Below are positions 6,352 through 9,052 of a stretch of DNA of 9,052 nucleotides, piece by piece. Every line of letters begins with the position of its first letter. Position 1 is the stretch's first letter. The DNA comes from Bacillota bacterium (GTDB taxonomy: Bacteria; Bacillota; Clostridia; Oscillospirales; Oscillospiraceae): the NCBI GenBank assembly GCA_029268085.1, contig JAJUHD010000099.1:1-9052 (forward strand), written 5' to 3'. Made by a program: the position numbers and the translations under genes. Under the pieces are notes generated by a model, which worked only from the letters and a program-made list of their open reading frames with translations, was not told where the DNA came from and did no database searches.

Positions 6352-7545
6352 TTATAGTGAAAACTCCTCAGCCAGCTTTTTAAAGCCAGGGAGAGAACCC
6401 TCTATGGTTTTGGGACTGACACAATAGGCGATCCTGACATAGCCGGGGCAGGCGAACGATGAGCCGGGCACGACGAGGATGTTGTATTTTTTTGCACGGG
6501 CACAGAATTCCTTATCATCGCAGGGCGTCTTGACCCACATATAAAACGCGCCCTGCGGGTAGGCACATTCGAAGCCGGCGTCCTTCAGCCCCTTGTAAAG
6601 CAGCTTCCGGTTGCTGTCGTAGGCAGCAATGTCCGTTCTTTCGTCGAGACAATGCATGACCACCCTTTGCATAAGAGAAGGTGCGTTTACAAAGCCCATC
6701 ACTCGGTTTGCAATCGCTGCGGCGTCGATTATAAGCGCGCTGTCGTCAGCTTCCGCCGGAATGACGAGATAGCCGATACGCTCGCCGGGAAGGGAAAGGG
6801 ACTTCGACCATGAGTAGCTGACGATCGCGTTGCGGTAGAACTTCGTAAGCCACGGGACTTCGTATCCGTCATAGGCGAGTTCCCTGTAGGGCTCGTCGGC
6901 AAGAATATATATAGCGTGGCCGTATTCCTTTTGCTTTGCTTCAAGAACGGCGGCGATCTTCTTTATGGTTTCCTCGGAATAGATGACTCCCGTAGGATTG
7001 TTGGGCGAGTTTATGATAAGCGCCTTTGTTTTCGGCGTGACTGCTTTTCCAATGGCTTCGGCATCGGGCTGGAAGTCGGGGCTCGTCGGGGGTACGACGG
7101 TCAGAACGCCGTCGTAGTTTGCGACATAGTTGCCGTATTCGAGGAAATAAGGCGCAATTGCGACGACCTCGTCACCGGGATTCAAAAGCGTCTTGAGGAT
7201 AACATTAAGACTGCCCGCCGCGCCGACTGTCATAATAATGTTCTGGGCGTTGAACGAAGTGCCGAAGCGGCTGTTGAGGGAGCCTGCTACCGCGGCGCGC
7301 ACATCGGAAAAACCTGCGTTTGACATATAGCCGTGCACCATAGTGGAAGGTTCGCTGTCCAGAATATCGACCACTGCGTCCTTCACCTTTTTTGGCGCGG
7401 GAAAGTTAGGATTGCCCAGACTGAAGTCATATACGTTTTCCCTGCCGTAGAGGGCGGCAAGCCTGTTGCCCTCCTCGAACATCTCGCGTACGGCTGAGTT
7501 GCGCTGCGTCAGCGCAAACAGCTTTTCAGAAATATTATGCGTCAT
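6352..7545 (-). CDS. Class I/II PLP-dependent aminotransferase (AspC-like)
   Basis: This fold-type I pyridoxal-phosphate enzyme belongs to the aspartate/aromatic aminotransferase group (COG0436-like). In the 397-residue reading, the motifs are SLGNPNF near residue 45, SPNNPTG (180-186), D217 and Y220 (ADEPY), which contact the cofactor ring, the Schiff-base K248 in YSWSKSLSLPGERIGY, R256 binding the PLP phosphate, and R371, which binds the substrate carboxylate. The amino-acid substrate cannot be read from the sequence. Aspartate, alanine or an aromatic residue are all possible. The ATG at 7545 is chosen over one at 7587, because GGAGG (7553-7557) is 7 nt before it and a promoter -10 lies just upstream, so the longer start would not be transcribed. 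It is the first gene of a five-gene minus-strand operon. Confidence 0.93.
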   Translation of the reverse strand: MTHNISEKLFALTQRNSAVREMFEEGNRLAALYGRENVYDFSLGNPNFPAPKKVKDAVVDILDSEPSTMVHGYMSNAGFSDVRAAVAGSLNSRFGTSFNAQNIIMTVGAAGSLNVILKTLLNPGDEVVAIAPYFLEYGNYVANYDGVLTVVPPTSPDFQPDAEAIGKAVTPKTKALIINSPNNPTGVIYSEETIKKIAAVLEAKQKEYGHAIYILADEPYRELAYDGYEVPWLTKFYRNAIVSYSWSKSLSLPGERIGYLVIPAEADDSALIIDAAAIANRVMGFVNAPSLMQRVVMHCLDERTDIAAYDSNRKLLYKGLKDAGFECAYPQGAFYMWVKTPCDDKEFCARAKKYNILVVPGSSFACPGYVRIAYCVSPKTIEGSLPGFKKLAEEFSL

Positions 7546-7552
7546 AACGATA

Positions 7553-7557
7553 CCTCC
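7553..7557 (-). promoter_or_regulatory. Ribosome binding site deciding the aminotransferase start
   Basis: GGAGG on the minus strand with 7 nt to the ATG at 7545. It excludes the in-frame ATG at 7587, which lies upstream of the likely transcription start. Confidence 0.85.
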
Positions 7558-7577
7558 AGACGATATTCCAATGCATA

Positions 7578-7607
7578 ATTGTATCACGTTTTAACATTGC
7601 TTGACAA
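7578..7607 (-). promoter_or_regulatory. Sigma-A-type promoter of the aminotransferase operon
   Basis: Reading the minus strand, TTGTCA (7607-7602) is followed after 18 nt by TACAAT (7583-7578). Each hexamer differs from consensus at one base. Transcription would start near 7571, giving a leader of about 25 nt that holds the GGAGG box and leaves no room for a riboswitch or T-box. Confidence 0.65.
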
Positions 7608-7629
7608 TCCCTGTAAGATAAAATATTAT
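7601..7629 (+). promoter_or_regulatory. Sigma-A-type promoter of gltX
   Basis: A perfect TTGACA (7601-7606) and TATTAT (7624-7629) are separated by the ideal 17 nt. Transcription would begin near 7636 and give a leader of about 32 nt with an AAGGAG box. The -35 hexamer coincides with that of the divergent aminotransferase promoter. TATACT at 7627-7632 is an alternative -10, but its spacing is 20 nt. Confidence 0.85.
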
Positions 7630-7667
7630 ACTATATAACTCAAAGACATGAAGGAGAAAACAGCATC

Positions 7668-9052
7668 ATGGATATGAAATGGTTTGAGGATATGGAGAAG
7701 CGCATCCCACACGGAGAGGTGAGGACACGCTTTGCTCCCAGTCCTACGGGATATATGCACGTCGGCAATCTGCGCACTGCGCTTTACACATATCTTATAG
7801 CAAAAAAGAGCGGGGGAAAGTTCATTCTGCGCATAGAGGATACCGATCAGGGAAGACTGGTCGAGGGTGCGACAGACCTTATCTATAAGACGCTCAAAGA
7901 TTGTCGCCTTACGCATGACGAGGGACCGGACATCGGCGGACCCGTCGGGCCCTATATACAGACTGAACGCCGCGAGCTCTATGGGAAATATGCCGAGCTT
8001 CTGCTTGAAAAAGGCGGGGCTTACCGCTGCTTCTGCGGCAAACTTGAATCAGATGAAGATGACGGAGAGTTCAAAAAAACCGAAAATCCCTGCGCGCGTC
8101 TGACTAAGGAAGAATCCGACGCGAGAGCTGCGGCTGGCGAACCCTTCGTTATCCGCCAGCGCATACCGCGCGAGGGCACGACGACATTTCACGATGAAAT
8201 ATTCGGCGACATCACTGTCCCGAACGACACGCTGGACGACAATGTTCTGATAAAGTCCGACGGGCTGCCGACTTATAACTTTGCAAATGTCATAGACGAC
8301 CACCTCATGGGCATCACACATGTCGTGCGCGGAAGCGAATATCTGGCATCTGCGCCGAAATATAATCTGCTATATGAATCCTTCGGCTGGGAGATACCGA
8401 AATACGTTCACTGTTCGCCCGTCATGCGCGACCACCATAATAAGATGTCAAAGCGCCACGGCGACCCGAGCTATGAGGATTTGATAAATCAGGGCTATCT
8501 GACCGATGCTGTCCTGAACTATGTCGCGCTTTTGGGATGGAGTCCCGGAGGAGAGCAGGAAATATACTCTCTTGATGAGCTTTGCGAAGCATTTGACATT
8601 TCGGGAATATCAAAATCACCGGCGATCTTCGATATCGAGAAGCTCACGTATTTCAACGCAGAGTATATCAAGGCGCTTTCGCCCGAAAGATTTACGGAGC
8701 TTGCTGAACCTTTTATCCGTCAGAGCGTAAAAAACCCTGCAATCGATATTTCGCTTTTCGCGCCGATTCTTCAGCCGCGAACGGACAGGCTGACAGATAT
8801 TCCTGAAAAGATTGATTTTTTTGACGAGCTGCCAGATTATGACGTTGAGCTTTATACAAACAAGAAGTCCAAGACCGACGGCGCTGTGTCTCTCGATATG
8901 CTGAACAAGACCCTGCCCGCGCTGGAAGCCATAACCGACTGGGCGGAGGAAAACATCCATGACACGCTCATCGGGCTTGCAGAAAAGCTGGAAGTCAAAA
9001 ATGCAACGCTTATGTGGCCTGTCCGCATAGCAGTTGCCGGAAAAGCGGTTAC
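7668..9052 (+). CDS. gltX: Glutamyl-tRNA synthetase, 3' end outside the window
   Basis: The frame is open from the ATG at 7668 to the right edge (461 full codons, no stop). AAGGAG (7651-7656) lies 11 nt before the start. This cytosolic class I synthetase attaches glutamate to tRNA-Glu. The N-terminus has RFAPSPTGYMHVGNLRTAL (21-39), with HVGN as the HIGH motif. Further motifs are RIEDTDQ (55-61), the GLPTYNFANVIDDHLMG block (199-215), HVVRGSEYL (218-226) and the ATP loop KMSKR (259-263). The zinc-like insert has C121-x-C123 and C142, but the usual fourth ligand position two residues later is Arg144. The visible end, MWPVRIAVAGKAVT, lies in the anticodon-binding region about 30 residues from a typical C-terminus. 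Whether it is discriminating or also charges tRNA-Gln cannot be told here. Confidence 0.97.
   Translation, partial: MDMKWFEDMEKRIPHGEVRTRFAPSPTGYMHVGNLRTALYTYLIAKKSGGKFILRIEDTDQGRLVEGATDLIYKTLKDCRLTHDEGPDIGGPVGPYIQTERRELYGKYAELLLEKGGAYRCFCGKLESDEDDGEFKKTENPCARLTKEESDARAAAGEPFVIRQRIPREGTTTFHDEIFGDITVPNDTLDDNVLIKSDGLPTYNFANVIDDHLMGITHVVRGSEYLASAPKYNLLYESFGWEIPKYVHCSPVMRDHHNKMSKRHGDPSYEDLINQGYLTDAVLNYVALLGWSPGGEQEIYSLDELCEAFDISGISKSPAIFDIEKLTYFNAEYIKALSPERFTELAEPFIRQSVKNPAIDISLFAPILQPRTDRLTDIPEKIDFFDELPDYDVELYTNKKSKTDGAVSLDMLNKTLPALEAITDWAEENIHDTLIGLAEKLEVKNATLMWPVRIAVAGKAV

Noticed and set aside
5855..6427. 190-codon open frame on the plus strand opposite trpS
   Set aside because: It lies antisense to a clear TrpS with all its motifs, and the translation shows no recognisable domain. 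It is explained by the codon usage of the true gene.
7867..8730. Several short frames inside gltX on both strands
   Set aside because: gltX is open throughout this stretch with all catalytic motifs, so the short frames are shadows.

Overview
The window reads as a chromosomal, housekeeping stretch of a low- to mid-GC Gram-positive bacterium, most likely a member of the Clostridia (Oscillospirales-like; this taxonomic guess is inference). The signs are strong AGGAGG-type ribosome binding sites, a TTG and a GTG start, a PASTA-domain surface protein, a TagO/WecB pair for cell-wall polymer precursors, and sigma-A-type promoters. No mobile element, CRISPR array, tRNA or rRNA was seen.

Layout. Positions 1-456 (+) hold the C-terminal end of a PASTA-domain protein with an InlB-B-like repeat and a Pro/Ser/Thr-rich tail. 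A perfect 16-bp hairpin at 457-497 follows and serves this gene and the convergent YfcE-type phosphodiesterase (525-992, -, TTG start). Divergent from that gene is a compact + strand cluster of three small uncharacterised genes (1104-1346, 1364-1786, 1790-2281). The last encodes a Gly/Leu-heptad protein with a hydrophobic C-terminus.

From 7545 back to 2278 runs a five-gene minus-strand operon in the order class I/II aminotransferase, trpS, tagO-type glycosyl-1-phosphate transferase, wecB/mnaA epimerase, and a membrane-anchored extracytoplasmic protein. The last three genes overlap (14 nt and 4 nt), which suggests translational coupling. The operon ends tail-to-tail with the three-gene cluster, the two stop codons overlapping by 4 nt. 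At the right end, gltX (7668 to beyond the window, +) is transcribed divergently from the aminotransferase. The two promoters share essentially one -35 element.

How the genes work together. TagO loads a sugar phosphate, probably GlcNAc-1-P, onto undecaprenyl phosphate, and WecB supplies UDP-ManNAc. These are the two inputs to the first steps of wall teichoic acid or a similar surface polymer. The coupled anchored protein is a candidate accessory factor for that pathway or for the envelope. The aminotransferase, TrpS and GltX tie the locus to amino-acid metabolism and translation. Neither synthetase shows a T-box leader here. The best candidate for something undescribed is the three-gene cluster at 1104-2281.
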